64,000 bases of DNA from contig NZ_WVHL01000002.1 of assembly GCF_009861525.1 (NCBI RefSeq), positions 558,001-622,000 on the forward strand, read 5' to 3'. Under the pieces are notes generated by a model that worked only from the letters and a program-made list of their open reading frames with translations, ran no database searches and was not told where the DNA came from. Both the position numbers and the translations under genes were made by a program. Positions 37,146 through 46,412 of the stretch are shown here, one piece after another; position 1 is the stretch's first letter; the number at the start of each line of letters is the position of its first letter. The stretch is from Pseudomonas sp. LD120. GTDB lineage: Bacteria; Pseudomonadota; Gammaproteobacteria; Pseudomonadales; Pseudomonadaceae.

Positions 37146-37476
37146 GTTTCCTTGGCCTCGACCGTTGGGAACAGCAGGTCGCCGGCCCTGAGCATGGCAG
37201 ATGCCAGCACCGAGCGTGGAGGTGTTTAACGGCTTGAAGATTGCCCGCCGAACCCCAGCCCCCCACCCAACATCACCGCGACCGTTCGCAGCCTGCGGCA
37301 GCGGCTACATGGTGTTGCTTGTGCCGCTGGCTACGAATGGTTTGGGCGGTATTCCGACGAGGGAGATGCGGTGATCCCAAGAGCGCTTGGGGGGGGGAGC
37401 TGGTGATCGCCTGGCAAGGTCCGGCGAGGCTGCGAAAACACCGCCAGCCGGGGATGATCCGCGACCAAGAATCAGG
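37146..37476. repeat. Gene-free region with a family-A repeat (37284-37380)
   Basis: The stretch includes GTTCGCAGCCTGCGGCAGCG, an imperfect second arm GTGCCGCTGGCTACGAATGG and the trailing GGTTTGGGCGGTATTCCGA, as in the tandem copies at 52 kb. After it comes a G-run (37389-37398) and a short GCGAGGCTGCGAA fragment of the same family. No ORF here looks coding. Confidence 0.75.
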
Positions 37477-37854
37477 TCAAGCCAGCAGTTTCTGGATCTG
37501 CTCCTGCAGGCTGTTGAGGTCGAAGGGTTTGGCCAGGATTGGCGCCTTGCGGGTGATGGGGCTGCCGCACTCTAGGATTTCGTTGGGATAGCCGCTGATG
37601 AAAATCACCTTGAGGTCCGGGCGCAACTTGACCGCAGGTTCGGCGATCATCACCCCGGTAATGCCGCCAGGCAGCCGGTAATCGGTGATCATCACATCCA
37701 GGTGCGGCTTGCTGGCCAGGATCTCAAATGCCTGCTCGCCGTTTTCAGCCTGTAATACCCGGTAGCCCAGGCCTGACAGGTAATCCGCCAAAAGCATCAA
37801 AATCACCGGTTCATCTTCGACGATCAATACGACGTCTTGTGCATCTTCACTCAT
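37477..37854 (-). CDS. Single-domain response regulator
   Basis: Stand-alone receiver of 126 residues: acidic pocket EDE at 13-15, phospho-acceptor Asp58 in MITDYRLPGG, and conserved Lys in ILAKPFD. No output domain, so it works by phosphotransfer or protein binding. It is the last gene of the minus-strand signalling cluster, 73 bases after the REC-kinase gene, and is a likely partner of one of the two kinases. ATG 37854 chosen by similarity to the divergent receiver at 44271. Confidence 0.9.
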   Translation of the reverse strand: MSEDAQDVVLIVEDEPVILMLLADYLSGLGYRVLQAENGEQAFEILASKPHLDVMITDYRLPGGITGVMIAEPAVKLRPDLKVIFISGYPNEILECGSPITRKAPILAKPFDLNSLQEQIQKLLA

Positions 37855-37927
37855 GGAAAACCTTCGCTCGGCCAACAGGCCCTATACGACCACTGGGTCA
37901 CGCAGAGGTTGCGTCTGCGTGACACTT

Positions 37928-39112
37928 TTACTCAAGGGGCAGAGCCACGCGAAACAACGCGCCCTGACCCATGCGACTTTCAACCCGGATCGAACCACCG
38001 TGGGCGGTGACAATCTGCTCGGAAATGAACAGCCCCAAGCCCAACCCCGCCGCCGCATGGCTGGCGCTGACCCGTTCGAACTGCTGAAAAATACGCTTCT
38101 GATTTTCTTCGCTGATACCGATTCCATGGTCCTGGACGTCGATCCAGGCCTCACCGTTCTCGGCATACACTCTCACTTCGATCAGGCTCTTGGCACCGTA
38201 ACGCAGAGCGTTGGTCAGCAGGTTGGAAATCACCTGTTCGATGCGAAACTCATCCCAGTTGCCTTCCACCGGCTGGTCGGCCTGCAGGCTCAGGGATGAC
38301 TGCGCAGCCTCCACCTGAGGCGCAAAATTCTCCACCAGCCCACGTACCAGTTGCGCCAGATCAAAGCGCGACGGGCGGATCGACAGCTTGCCGGTGCGGA
38401 TCCGCGAAATGTCCAGCATGTCTTCGATCAGGCGGATCAGGCTGTTGATCTGGCGCTCGTCGCGGTCAACCATGGCGTGCATCTTGTCCAGGCTGAAGGC
38501 CGCGGCGTTTTCCCGGGCCAGGTGCATCTTGCGCAGCTGGGTTTCCAGAATCAGACCGTTGAGCGGTGTACGTACCTCATGGGCAACGATGGACATGAAG
38601 TCATCGCGGGTGCGCACCGCCTGCTCCAGCTCGTCTTGCGTGGCCTGCAGCTTGTTGAGCAGCGCTTGTTGCTCGCGGCGGCTCTGCTCCAGGGCTTCGA
38701 CCTGCTGCTTCATGGCCTTGCTCTGGCGATACAGATCGACAAAGACGTTGACCTTGCTCTTGACCGCGTGAATGTCCAGGGGCTTGTGCAGGAAGTCCAC
38801 CGCGCCGCTCTCGTAGCCTTTAAAGGCATAGTTGAGTTCACGCCCGGCGGCGCTGACAAAGACGATGGGAATGTTCTTGGTCTTCTCGGTGCCGCGCATC
38901 AGCTCGGCCAATTCGAAACCGTTCATGCCTGGCATCTGTACGTCGAGGATCGCCATGGCGAACTCATGCTGAAGCAGCAGCGACAAGGCTTCATCCGCCG
39001 ACAGCGCCTTGTACACCGTGCGGTCCTCACGCTTGATCAGCGCCTCCAGGGCCAGCAGGTTTTCCGGCAGATCGTCGACGATCAGCAGCTTGGCTTGAAT
39101 AGTACTTAACAT
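37928..39112 (-). CDS. REC-HisKA-HATPase kinase (receiver at N-terminus)
   Basis: Soluble 394-residue protein with a receiver first (Asp57 in AILDVQMPGMNG), a coiled linker (about 128-168), then a HisKA domain with His178 in SIVAHEVRTPLNG and an HATPase domain (N-box NLLTNALRYG, DHGIGI, GLGLGLFI). The order lets an upstream phosphorelay control the kinase. No membrane segment. The start overlaps the stop of the CheB-type gene by seven bases, so translation is coupled. It probably receives phosphate or signals from the large hybrid kinase upstream in the operon. Confidence 0.92.
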   Translation of the reverse strand: MLSTIQAKLLIVDDLPENLLALEALIKREDRTVYKALSADEALSLLLQHEFAMAILDVQMPGMNGFELAELMRGTEKTKNIPIVFVSAAGRELNYAFKGYESGAVDFLHKPLDIHAVKSKVNVFVDLYRQSKAMKQQVEALEQSRREQQALLNKLQATQDELEQAVRTRDDFMSIVAHEVRTPLNGLILETQLRKMHLARENAAAFSLDKMHAMVDRDERQINSLIRLIEDMLDISRIRTGKLSIRPSRFDLAQLVRGLVENFAPQVEAAQSSLSLQADQPVEGNWDEFRIEQVISNLLTNALRYGAKSLIEVRVYAENGEAWIDVQDHGIGISEENQKRIFQQFERVSASHAAAGLGLGLFISEQIVTAHGGSIRVESRMGQGALFRVALPLE

Positions 39113-39711
39113 GCGATTCGTTCCAGCTCGGCGAGCAGACGGCTGATGCCGCTCAAAGGGAGAATGTAATCCGGTTGCTGCAAGGCCAGGGCGGCGTCCG
39201 GCATGGTGGACACATAGGCTTCGTCGGGGTCCTGGACAATGGTCAGCCCACCCCGGTGCTTGACTTCGGCCAGCCCCCGGGCGCCGTCCTGGTTCGCCCC
39301 GGTGAGCAGCACGGCGGCCAGGTTGCGACCATAGGCATCGGCGGCGGACTCGAACAGGTAATCGATGGCCGGGCGCGAATGGTGGACGCGCTCTTCCTGG
39401 CTCAGCGACAGACTGCGGTCCTGCTCCACCGACAGGTGATAACCGGGGGCGGCGAAGTACAGCGTGCCGGGCACCACCGGCTCCTTGTCGTCGGCCTCCT
39501 TCACCGTCAGCGCCAGGCGCCGGCCGAAGACTTCCGCCAACTGACTGCGGCGCTCCTCGGGCACGTGCAGCACCACGATCACCGGCAACCGGAAGCCCTG
39601 GGTGAAGCCGCTGAACAGCGCCAGCAACGCCTCAACCCCACCGGCGGAGGCGCCCACCACCACGGCCTCGACCCGGGGCAGAGGCCTCGGTCTGACAATG
39701 TCCTGGTTCAT
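39106..39711 (-). CDS. CheB-type methylesterase domain protein without receiver
   Basis: Protein of 201 residues containing only the CheB catalytic domain. The triad is visible as Ser in GASAGG, His in VVLHVPEERRSQ and Asp in LLTGANQDGARG. The regulatory receiver of chemotaxis CheB is missing, and there is no chemoreceptor in the window, so the target is probably not a standard MCP; the neighbouring hybrid kinase is one candidate. The ATG overlaps the CheR stop by four bases. Confidence 0.88.
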   Translation of the reverse strand: MNQDIVRPRPLPRVEAVVVGASAGGVEALLALFSGFTQGFRLPVIVVLHVPEERRSQLAEVFGRRLALTVKEADDKEPVVPGTLYFAAPGYHLSVEQDRSLSLSQEERVHHSRPAIDYLFESAADAYGRNLAAVLLTGANQDGARGLAEVKHRGGLTIVQDPDEAYVSTMPDAALALQQPDYILPLSGISRLLAELERIAC

Positions 39712-40523
39712 GTCTTGCGGTAGATCCGTTCTTGTTTGACCAAGGGCTCGAATTGCTTGGCGTAGGCGGAAAATTCCAGGGTTTCCTTGCTGCCCAACAC
39801 CAGAAAACCACGATGACAGAGCGACTCATGGAACAATCCAAAAGTGCGATCCTGTAATTTTTTATTGAAATAAATCAATACGTTACGACATGAAACCAAC
39901 TGAGTCTCAGAAAATACGCTGTCCGTCGCCAGACTGTGATCGGCGAAGGTCACGTTTTCGCGCAAGCTCTTGTCGAAAATCGCGTAGTCATAGGCCGCCG
40001 TGTAGTAGTCGGCAAACGAACGCTGGCCACCGGCCTGCTGGTAGTTGTGGGTATAAGCGCGAACGTTCTCCAGGGAAAAGATCCCCTGCTTGGCCTTTTC
40101 CAGCGAGCTGGGGTTGATGTCGGTGGCGTAGATGATGGTGCGCTCCAACAGCCCTTCTTCGCGCAGCAGGATGGCCATGGAATAGACCTCCTCGCCGGTG
40201 CTGCAACCGGCGATCCAGATCTTGATCGACGGGTAGGTCTTGAGCAGCGGCACCACTTCCTGGCGGATCGCCAGGAAGTGCGACGGATCGCGAAACATCT
40301 CGCTGACCGGGATGGTCAGGAACTGCAGCAACTGCATGAACGCGGCCGGGTCATGCAGCACCCGTTCCTGCAATGCGGAAATGGTCTGGCACTCAAACTG
40401 GCGCATCGCGTGGTTGACCCGACGTTTGATCGACGCGCCGGAGTAATCGCGAAAGTCGTAGCTGTATTTGAGATAAATAGCTTCGATCAGCAAACGCAGT
40501 TCGATCTCGGTATTGCGTTCCAC
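39708..40523 (-). CDS. CheR-type methyltransferase
   Basis: SAM-dependent glutamate methyltransferase of about 271 residues. The N-terminal helical domain (LLIEAIYLKYSYDFRDYSGA) is followed by the SAM-binding motif IAGCSTGEEVYSMAILL and SCRNVLIYF. The start I chose is the GTG at 40523, whose G is the last base of the hybrid kinase's TAG stop, with GGAAAGA upstream; a GTG at 40550 would overlap the kinase gene by 28 bases. It pairs with the CheB-like gene to form a reversible methylation module attached to a histidine kinase. Confidence 0.88.
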   Translation of the reverse strand: MERNTEIELRLLIEAIYLKYSYDFRDYSGASIKRRVNHAMRQFECQTISALQERVLHDPAAFMQLLQFLTIPVSEMFRDPSHFLAIRQEVVPLLKTYPSIKIWIAGCSTGEEVYSMAILLREEGLLERTIIYATDINPSSLEKAKQGIFSLENVRAYTHNYQQAGGQRSFADYYTAAYDYAIFDKSLRENVTFADHSLATDSVFSETQLVSCRNVLIYFNKKLQDRTFGLFHESLCHRGFLVLGSKETLEFSAYAKQFEPLVKQERIYRKT

Positions 40524-43500
40524 TAAATTCTTTCCATCTTCGGCAACCACACACGAATAAGTGAAAACAGCCGGTCAAGGTCGATGGGCTTGGCCAAGTA
40601 GTCATTGGAGCCGGCCTGCAGGCAGCGCTCCTGGTCGTCCTTCATGGCCTTGGCCGTGACCGCGATGATCGGCAGCTTGCGCCAGCGAGGGTCCTTGCGG
40701 ATCTGCACCGTGGCTTCGAAACCGTCCATCTCCGGCATCATCACGTCCATCAGCACCAGGTCGATGTCTTCGACTTCATTGAGCTTGGCGATGGCTTCAT
40801 GACCGTTGCGGCCGATCACCACCACCGCGCCCTTGTGTTCCAGGGCGCTGGTCAGGGCAAAGATGTTGCGCACATCGTCATCCACCAGCAGGATCTTGCG
40901 CCCCTCGAAGACCTTGTCGCGGCTGCGGGCGGTCTTGAGCATCTTCTGCCGCTCATGGGACAACTGCGATTCGACTTTGTGCAGAAAAAGCGTCACTTCA
41001 TCCAGCAGCCGCTCTGGCGAGCGCGCGCCCTTGATGATGATCGAGCGCGAATACTTGCGCAGTTCAGCCTCTTCGTCGCGGGTCAGGTTGCGTCCGGTGT
41101 AGACGATGACCGGCGGGAAGGAACGGATGTCCTCGGTGGACATGCGCTTGAGCAGGTCGTTGCCGAGCATGTCCGGCAGCTTGAGGTCGATGATCATGCA
41201 GTCATAGACATGCTCGCGGAGCAGGTCCAGAGCGTCTTGCGCCAGGCCCACAGCGGTGATTTCGATGTCATCGTCGCCAATCAGGCGGGCAATGCTGTCG
41301 CGTTGCAGATCGTCGTCCTCCACCAGCAGCACGCGCTTGACCTTCTGCGTCAGCTTGGCTTCCAGGCGGGCGAACACGTCCTTGAGTTCCTCACGGGTGG
41401 TGGGTTTCACCGCATACCCCACGGCGCCCATGTGCATCGCCGCCTCGACCCGGTCTTCCACCGAAATCACGTGCACCGGAATGTGCCGGGTTTGCGCGTG
41501 TTCCTTGAGCCGCTGCAGCACGGTGAGGCCGGAGTGATCGGGCAAGCGCATGTCCAACAGGATCGCGTCCGGAATGAACTGGGTGGCCAGGCTGTAGCCC
41601 TCGTCGGCACCGTGGGCCACCAGGCAGTGATAACCCAGTTCATGCGCCAGATCGAAGAGGATATTGGCAAAGTTAGCCTCATCTTCCACCACCAGGATGC
41701 AGCGGCGGCTGAACGGCGTCTTGTCTCGGTCGTCGGCGAAACGAGGAATCTCGCTGCCCTGGGCTTCGGCCACCACTGGCGCAGGGCTCGGCGGCGGCGG
41801 TGGCGCCACAGGCACGCCCGGCGCCGCCAGCGTCAGCACCGGCGCAAGCGCCTCGCTGTAGTGCTCCGGCAGTACCAGGGTGAAGAGGCTGCCACGCCCC
41901 GGCTCGCTGCTGACGCCGATGGAGCCTCCGAGCAGGGCCGCCAGGTCGCGGGAGATCGACAGCCCCAGGCCGGTGCCGCCATAACGTCGGTTGGTGGTGC
42001 CATCGGCCTGACGGAAGGCCTCGAAAATGCTTTCTTGCTGGTCTTCAGCAATGCCGATCCCCGAGTCTTGCACGGCAAAGGCGATGCCCGCCCCCGGCCG
42101 GGGCGAAACGCTCAGACTGACCTGGCCTTTCTCCGTGAACTTGACCGCGTTGGACAACAGGTTCTTGAGAATCTGCTCGACCCGCTGGCGATCGGTGAAC
42201 AGCATTGGCGGGGTTCCCGGTTGCACTTGCACGGAGAACTCCAGGCCCTTGTCCTCGGTCAGAGGCTGGAACAGGCTGCGCAGGGCATCCACCAGGCGCG
42301 GCACGCTGGTGTTCTCCGGGCGCACTTCGAGCTTGCCCGCCTCGACCTTGGAAATGTCGAGAATATCGTTGATCAGGTTCAGCAGGTCATTGCCGGCGGA
42401 GTAGATGGATTCGGCGAACTTGACCTGCTCGGCGCTGAGGTTTTCCTGGGGGTTTTCCGCCAACAGCTTGGCCAGAATCAACGAACTGTTGAGCGGTGTG
42501 CGCAGTTCGTGGGACATGTTGGCGAGGAATTCGGACTTGTACTTGCTGGAACGCTGCAACTCTTCGGCGCGCTCTTCGAGCTGCACCTGCGCGGCGTTGA
42601 GCTCAGTGTTCTTGAGGTCCATGGCATCGCGCTGCTCGGCGAGGATCTGCGCCTGTTCGGCCAATTGCTCGTTGGTCTGTTCCAGTTCCACTTGCTGGGT
42701 TTCCAGGTGCGCCTGGGACTCCTTGAGAATCCGCGACTGCTCTTCCAGCTCTTCGTTGGCGGTCTTGAGCTCTTCCTGCTGAACCTGCAGCTCCTCGTTG
42801 AGCTGCTGGGTTTCGGCCAGCACTTCTTGCAGGCGCTGGCGATAGCGCGCCGCTTCGATGGAGGTGCCGATGTTGCCGGCAATCAGTTCCAGCAGCTCGA
42901 CATCGCGATCGCTCAAGGCCCGCAGAAAGCCCAGCTCGATCACCCCGTTGACCCGTTCGTCGTCATGGGTCGGCACCACCAGCACGCTGTGGGGAGTGCC
43001 GTCACCCAGGCCGGAGCTGACCTTGAAATAATCCACCGGCACCTGGTCCAGGCGAATCAGCCGTTTGTGCTGCGCGGCCTGCCCCACCAGACCTTCATCG
43101 CCATACAGCGATTGCTCCTGCTGCTCCTGCTCGCGGGAGAAACCATAGGCAGCCACGCGCTTGAGGCCGCCGTGCTCCTCACGGACATACAGCGCCGCGA
43201 CAGGCGACCCCAGGTACTGGGCGCAAAATTGCAGAATATTGCGCCCCAACAGGTTCAAGGTCAGTTGCCCGAGCATCTGCTCGGCCAGCTCGGTCTGACC
43301 GTTGCGCAGCCAGGCCTGCTGCTCCAGGCGTTGAGCGCTTTTTTCCTGGGCCCGGAGGTTGTCGCTGTAGCTCTCGGAGAGGCTCAACAGATCCCGGCGC
43401 CCAATGTAGGCCAGCAAGCCGCTGATGCCGGCGACGAACAGCAAGTACAAGGTCACACTGAAAATCGTGGTGCGACTGACGTCTTCATTGCGCTCCTGGC

Positions 43501-44017
43501 GCAGCCGCTGCTCCATGGCCACCGCGTCGTCATATTCGTTGCGCACCTCATCGGACAGGCGCTTGCCGCGCCCGGCCTGGACCGCGCCACGATAGTCGGC
43601 ATTCTGCCGGCGCAGGGCGATCATGTCCTGACCGTAGCGGTTCCATTCCTCTTGCAGGGCTTCCAGGCGCTTGAACCGCTCCACCTGCTGCGGGTTATCG
43701 GCCACCATGGCCTGCAGGCTGCGCAGTTCACTGAGAATGCGGGGTTTGGCCACTTCATAGGGATCGAGAAAATGCTCGTCGCCGGTGAGCAAGAAACCGC
43801 GCATGCCAGTTTCCAGATCGATGCTCAAGCGCGCCGATTCGGTGATGCTGTTGATCACACGGTCCGTGTGCTGAGCCCACTGGATCACCGAGAGCAGGTA
43901 GGTGATCAAGGACACGAAAAAAACCGCGCTGAGTACGCCCACGCCCAGCGGCAGACTGATGTTGCGGGCCAGCAGTTTGCGAAAGCTTTGCTGATCAACC
44001 GAGGACGGACGGATCAT
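40523..44017 (-). CDS. Hybrid histidine kinase: CHASE3-GAF-HisKA-HATPase-REC-REC-REC
   Basis: Inner-membrane sensor of 1164 residues. TM1 (about 18-45), a periplasmic CHASE3 domain with LETGMRGFLLTGDE, TM2 (about 190-212), a GAF domain (about 255-380), a long coiled coil (about 385-490), the kinase core with His503 in NMSHELRTPLNS, and three receivers with aspartates in ILLDMRLPDHSG, MIIDLKLPDMLG and LVLMDVMMPEMDG. First gene of an operon with cheR, cheB and a REC-kinase. The similar chassis in other bacteria serves stress or biofilm signalling; the stimulus here is unknown. ATG 44017 preferred to 44059. Confidence 0.92.
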   Translation of the reverse strand: MIRPSSVDQQSFRKLLARNISLPLGVGVLSAVFFVSLITYLLSVIQWAQHTDRVINSITESARLSIDLETGMRGFLLTGDEHFLDPYEVAKPRILSELRSLQAMVADNPQQVERFKRLEALQEEWNRYGQDMIALRRQNADYRGAVQAGRGKRLSDEVRNEYDDAVAMEQRLRQERNEDVSRTTIFSVTLYLLFVAGISGLLAYIGRRDLLSLSESYSDNLRAQEKSAQRLEQQAWLRNGQTELAEQMLGQLTLNLLGRNILQFCAQYLGSPVAALYVREEHGGLKRVAAYGFSREQEQQEQSLYGDEGLVGQAAQHKRLIRLDQVPVDYFKVSSGLGDGTPHSVLVVPTHDDERVNGVIELGFLRALSDRDVELLELIAGNIGTSIEAARYRQRLQEVLAETQQLNEELQVQQEELKTANEELEEQSRILKESQAHLETQQVELEQTNEQLAEQAQILAEQRDAMDLKNTELNAAQVQLEERAEELQRSSKYKSEFLANMSHELRTPLNSSLILAKLLAENPQENLSAEQVKFAESIYSAGNDLLNLINDILDISKVEAGKLEVRPENTSVPRLVDALRSLFQPLTEDKGLEFSVQVQPGTPPMLFTDRQRVEQILKNLLSNAVKFTEKGQVSLSVSPRPGAGIAFAVQDSGIGIAEDQQESIFEAFRQADGTTNRRYGGTGLGLSISRDLAALLGGSIGVSSEPGRGSLFTLVLPEHYSEALAPVLTLAAPGVPVAPPPPPSPAPVVAEAQGSEIPRFADDRDKTPFSRRCILVVEDEANFANILFDLAHELGYHCLVAHGADEGYSLATQFIPDAILLDMRLPDHSGLTVLQRLKEHAQTRHIPVHVISVEDRVEAAMHMGAVGYAVKPTTREELKDVFARLEAKLTQKVKRVLLVEDDDLQRDSIARLIGDDDIEITAVGLAQDALDLLREHVYDCMIIDLKLPDMLGNDLLKRMSTEDIRSFPPVIVYTGRNLTRDEEAELRKYSRSIIIKGARSPERLLDEVTLFLHKVESQLSHERQKMLKTARSRDKVFEGRKILLVDDDVRNIFALTSALEHKGAVVVIGRNGHEAIAKLNEVEDIDLVLMDVMMPEMDGFEATVQIRKDPRWRKLPIIAVTAKAMKDDQERCLQAGSNDYLAKPIDLDRLFSLIRVWLPKMERI

Positions 44018-44270
44018 TTGATGGACCTTGGCACCGTAAAGAAACGAAGTTTGCCCCACATCCGGCCATCGCCGCTATGTTTTATAAACCACGGGCCGGT
44101 CCCCTGCGATTTGTCCTGCCTTGGGACAAAGGAAGCGGTTATTCTTGCCGACGCTTGTACAACTGCGTTTTTTTGTACAGCTTCGGGAACTTGTGACAGG
44201 CGCAGGCTTACTGAAGAACAGGGCCCCTTGTCATGCCGCCCCACCGAATTCATTTCTTGAGAGTGTCCAT

Positions 44271-44630
44271 ATGCCCGCCAGCCCCTCCACCATCCTCGTC
44301 GTCGAAGACGACGCCATCGTGCGCATGCTGATTGTCGATGTCCTCCAAGAGCTCGAATTCCGTGTCCTGGAGGCCGACGGCGGCGAAGCGGCATTGAGCC
44401 TGCTGCAAGACATGCAGCAACGCATCGACCTGCTGATGACCGATGTCGGCCTGCCGGGCATGAACGGCCGCGAACTGGCGGAGCGGGCACGGGAGTTGCG
44501 CCCGCAGTTGCCGGTGCTGTTCGCCAGCGGCTACACCGAGTCCATTGAAGTGCCCGACGGCATGTCGGTGATCGGCAAGCCGTTTTCCATCGACCAACTG
44601 CGGGACAAGGTCCGCGGCATCCTCGGCTGA
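44271..44630 (+). CDS. Single-domain response regulator, divergent from the hybrid kinase
   Basis: Receiver-only protein of 119 residues with EDD at 12-14, Asp58 in LMTDVGLPGMNG and VIGKPFS. It is divergent from the hybrid kinase gene over 253 bases and is the same size and type as the receiver at 37477, so the signalling block is bracketed by two free receivers. These could be phosphate sinks or diffusible outputs. The ATG at 44271 directly follows GAGAGTGTCCAT. Confidence 0.88.
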   Translation: MPASPSTILVVEDDAIVRMLIVDVLQELEFRVLEADGGEAALSLLQDMQQRIDLLMTDVGLPGMNGRELAERARELRPQLPVLFASGYTESIEVPDGMSVIGKPFSIDQLRDKVRGILG

Positions 44631-44713
44631 ACCCGCTGCCGGGCTGATCAGGCGGCTCCACGCTGTGGTTTAATGGCGGCCTTTTTGCCCTTGCCTGCCA
44701 GGAATCACCGCTC

Positions 44714-46012
44714 ATGAGCCCTACCGCCGCAACCAAAGTCCTGATCATTGGTTACGTCTGGCCCGAGCCTCGCTCCTCCGCTGCCGGCGGGCACATGATG
44801 CAGATCCTCCAGAGCTTTCTCGACCAGGGCTGGGAACTGACCTTCAGCAGCCCGGCCAACGAGGGCGAGCACAAGGAGGACCTGGCGGCCCTGGGCATCC
44901 GCGAATGCCCCATCGAACTCAACAACAGCAGCTTTGACCGCTTCGTCGCCGAGCTGGCGCCGGATATCGTGCTGTTCGACCAGTTCATGATGGAGGAGCA
45001 GTTCGGTTGGCGCGTGGAGCAGCACTGCCCGAACGCCTTGCGGGTCCTGGAAACCTCGGACTTGCAATGCCTGCGCCACGCCCGCCACCAGCGACTCAAG
45101 GATCACCTGAAGACCGGCGCCGACGAGGATGACTTCAGCGCCCTGTTCCGCCGGGCGCCGGTAGAAGAATTCCGCCACATGGCCGACACCGACCTGGCCA
45201 AGCGCGAGATCGCCGCCATCTACCGCTGCGACCTGAGCCTGATGATCTCCGAAGTGGAGATCGACCTGCTGGTGCGGCAGTTCTGCCTGCCCCCGGCCTT
45301 GCTGCACTGGTGCCCACTGATGCTGGACCGGTTGCCGGGCGAATTCCCGCCCTTCGAGCAAAGGGCGCACTTGCTCAGCATCGGCAACTTCCGTCACGCA
45401 CCGAACTGGGACGCCGTGTTGTGGATGAAGAACCGCGTGTGGCCGCTGATCCGCCAGCAACTGCCCGGTGCGCAACTGCATCTTTATGGTGCCTACACCC
45501 CGCCCAAGGCGGTGGCCCTGCACAACCCGGCCCAAGGCTTTCACATCATGAACTGGGCCGAAGACGCACTGCAGGTGATGAGCGCGGCGCGGATCTGCCT
45601 GGCGCCGTTGCGGTTCGGCGCCGGGATCAAGGGCAAGCTGCTGGATGCGATGCTTTGCGGCACGCCAAGCGTGACCACCCCAGTGGGCAGTGAATCCATG
45701 TCCCAGGACGGCCTGCCGTGGCCGGGCGCGGTGGCTGAATCCGCCAGCGCCCTGGCGGCGGCCGCGGTGCGCCTGTATCAGGATCAGGCGTTGTGGAACC
45801 AGGCCCAGGCCGACGGCACCCGCCTGCTGGAAGCCCGCTACCGCCAGCAGGTGCATGGCCCGGCGCTGATCCAGCGCCTCCACCACTGCCGCCAGCACCT
45901 GGAACAACTGCGCCGCGATAACTTCACCGGCGCCATGCTGCGCCACCACCATCACAAGAGCACCCAATACATGGCGCAGTGGATCGAGGCGAAGAACCGC
46001 CCGGCCCCCTGA
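44714..46012 (+). CDS. Glycosyltransferase, GT-B fold (GT1/GT4-like)
   Basis: Cytoplasmic protein of 432 residues. The first Rossmann half starts VLIIGYVWPEPRSSAAGGHM. The second half has the donor-binding pattern FRHAPNWDAVLWM, LHLYGAY, HIMNWAED and APLRFGAGIKGKLLDAMLCG, where the E of the usual EX7E is not clear. These enzymes transfer sugar from nucleotide donors to surface polysaccharide or lipid. No other polysaccharide genes are adjacent, so the product is unknown. The C-terminus has an HHHHK stretch and ends basic. Confidence 0.82.
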   Translation: MSPTAATKVLIIGYVWPEPRSSAAGGHMMQILQSFLDQGWELTFSSPANEGEHKEDLAALGIRECPIELNNSSFDRFVAELAPDIVLFDQFMMEEQFGWRVEQHCPNALRVLETSDLQCLRHARHQRLKDHLKTGADEDDFSALFRRAPVEEFRHMADTDLAKREIAAIYRCDLSLMISEVEIDLLVRQFCLPPALLHWCPLMLDRLPGEFPPFEQRAHLLSIGNFRHAPNWDAVLWMKNRVWPLIRQQLPGAQLHLYGAYTPPKAVALHNPAQGFHIMNWAEDALQVMSAARICLAPLRFGAGIKGKLLDAMLCGTPSVTTPVGSESMSQDGLPWPGAVAESASALAAAAVRLYQDQALWNQAQADGTRLLEARYRQQVHGPALIQRLHHCRQHLEQLRRDNFTGAMLRHHHHKSTQYMAQWIEAKNRPAP

Positions 46013-46412
46013 GCCCCGCCCCCTCCCCGCAGGAATCGGCTTGCCGGCGACGAACCGGCGACCGACCTGTGCCTTGAGTCGGGCGTCCAACCGCTCAAGG
46101 GCATGCCCCCTTCCCATTACCGCCGCCTGGCGGTGCAACGGCTGACCGAACAGAACCGCGTCTGAGCCGGGTCGACGCGCCAGTTGCCCGCTGGTTGCCT
46201 GCAGGCCGTTCGGGCCCCTTTCGCCACATGCCGCTCGAATCCCCTTGCCGGCAAGCCGGCTCCACCGGGGTCGCTCAGGACGGCAAAAACCGTTCGCAAC
46301 GGTAAACGAATCCCGTTCAGCTTACGTTCAGCCGTTGTTAGTAACTTTCATTTAGCAATGAGTATCATTATGTTACAAATTGACTCCCTATCTGTTGCCC
46401 CGCCGGTGCTGA
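46013..46412. other. Gene-free region with family-B repeat halves and the efe promoter
   Basis: Repeat-like GGCTTGCCGGCGACGAACCG is at 46038-46057 and CCTTGCCGGCAAGCCGGCTC at 46243-46262, facing each other about 190 bases apart. The last 90 bases become AT-rich and contain the efe promoter and the Fur box at 46354-46372. No tRNA or small ORF seen. Confidence 0.65.
46354..46372. promoter_or_regulatory. Fur box upstream of efeU
   Basis: AGCAATGAGTATCATTATG matches 13 of 19 positions of the Fur consensus GATAATGATAATCATTATC, including the run ATCATTAT. It lies 41 bases before the efeU start in an AT-rich promoter-like stretch. Iron repression through Fur is therefore likely. Confidence 0.75.

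Noticed and set aside
40799..44260. Very long open frame (about 1150 codons) opposite the hybrid kinase
   Set aside because: It is the antisense shadow of a high-GC gene: His/Gln/Arg-rich composition, no ribosome site and no known domain, whereas the minus-strand kinase is certain.
44705..46138. 477-codon minus-strand frame opposite the glycosyltransferase
   Set aside because: Composition of a shadow frame; the sense strand has GT-B motifs.
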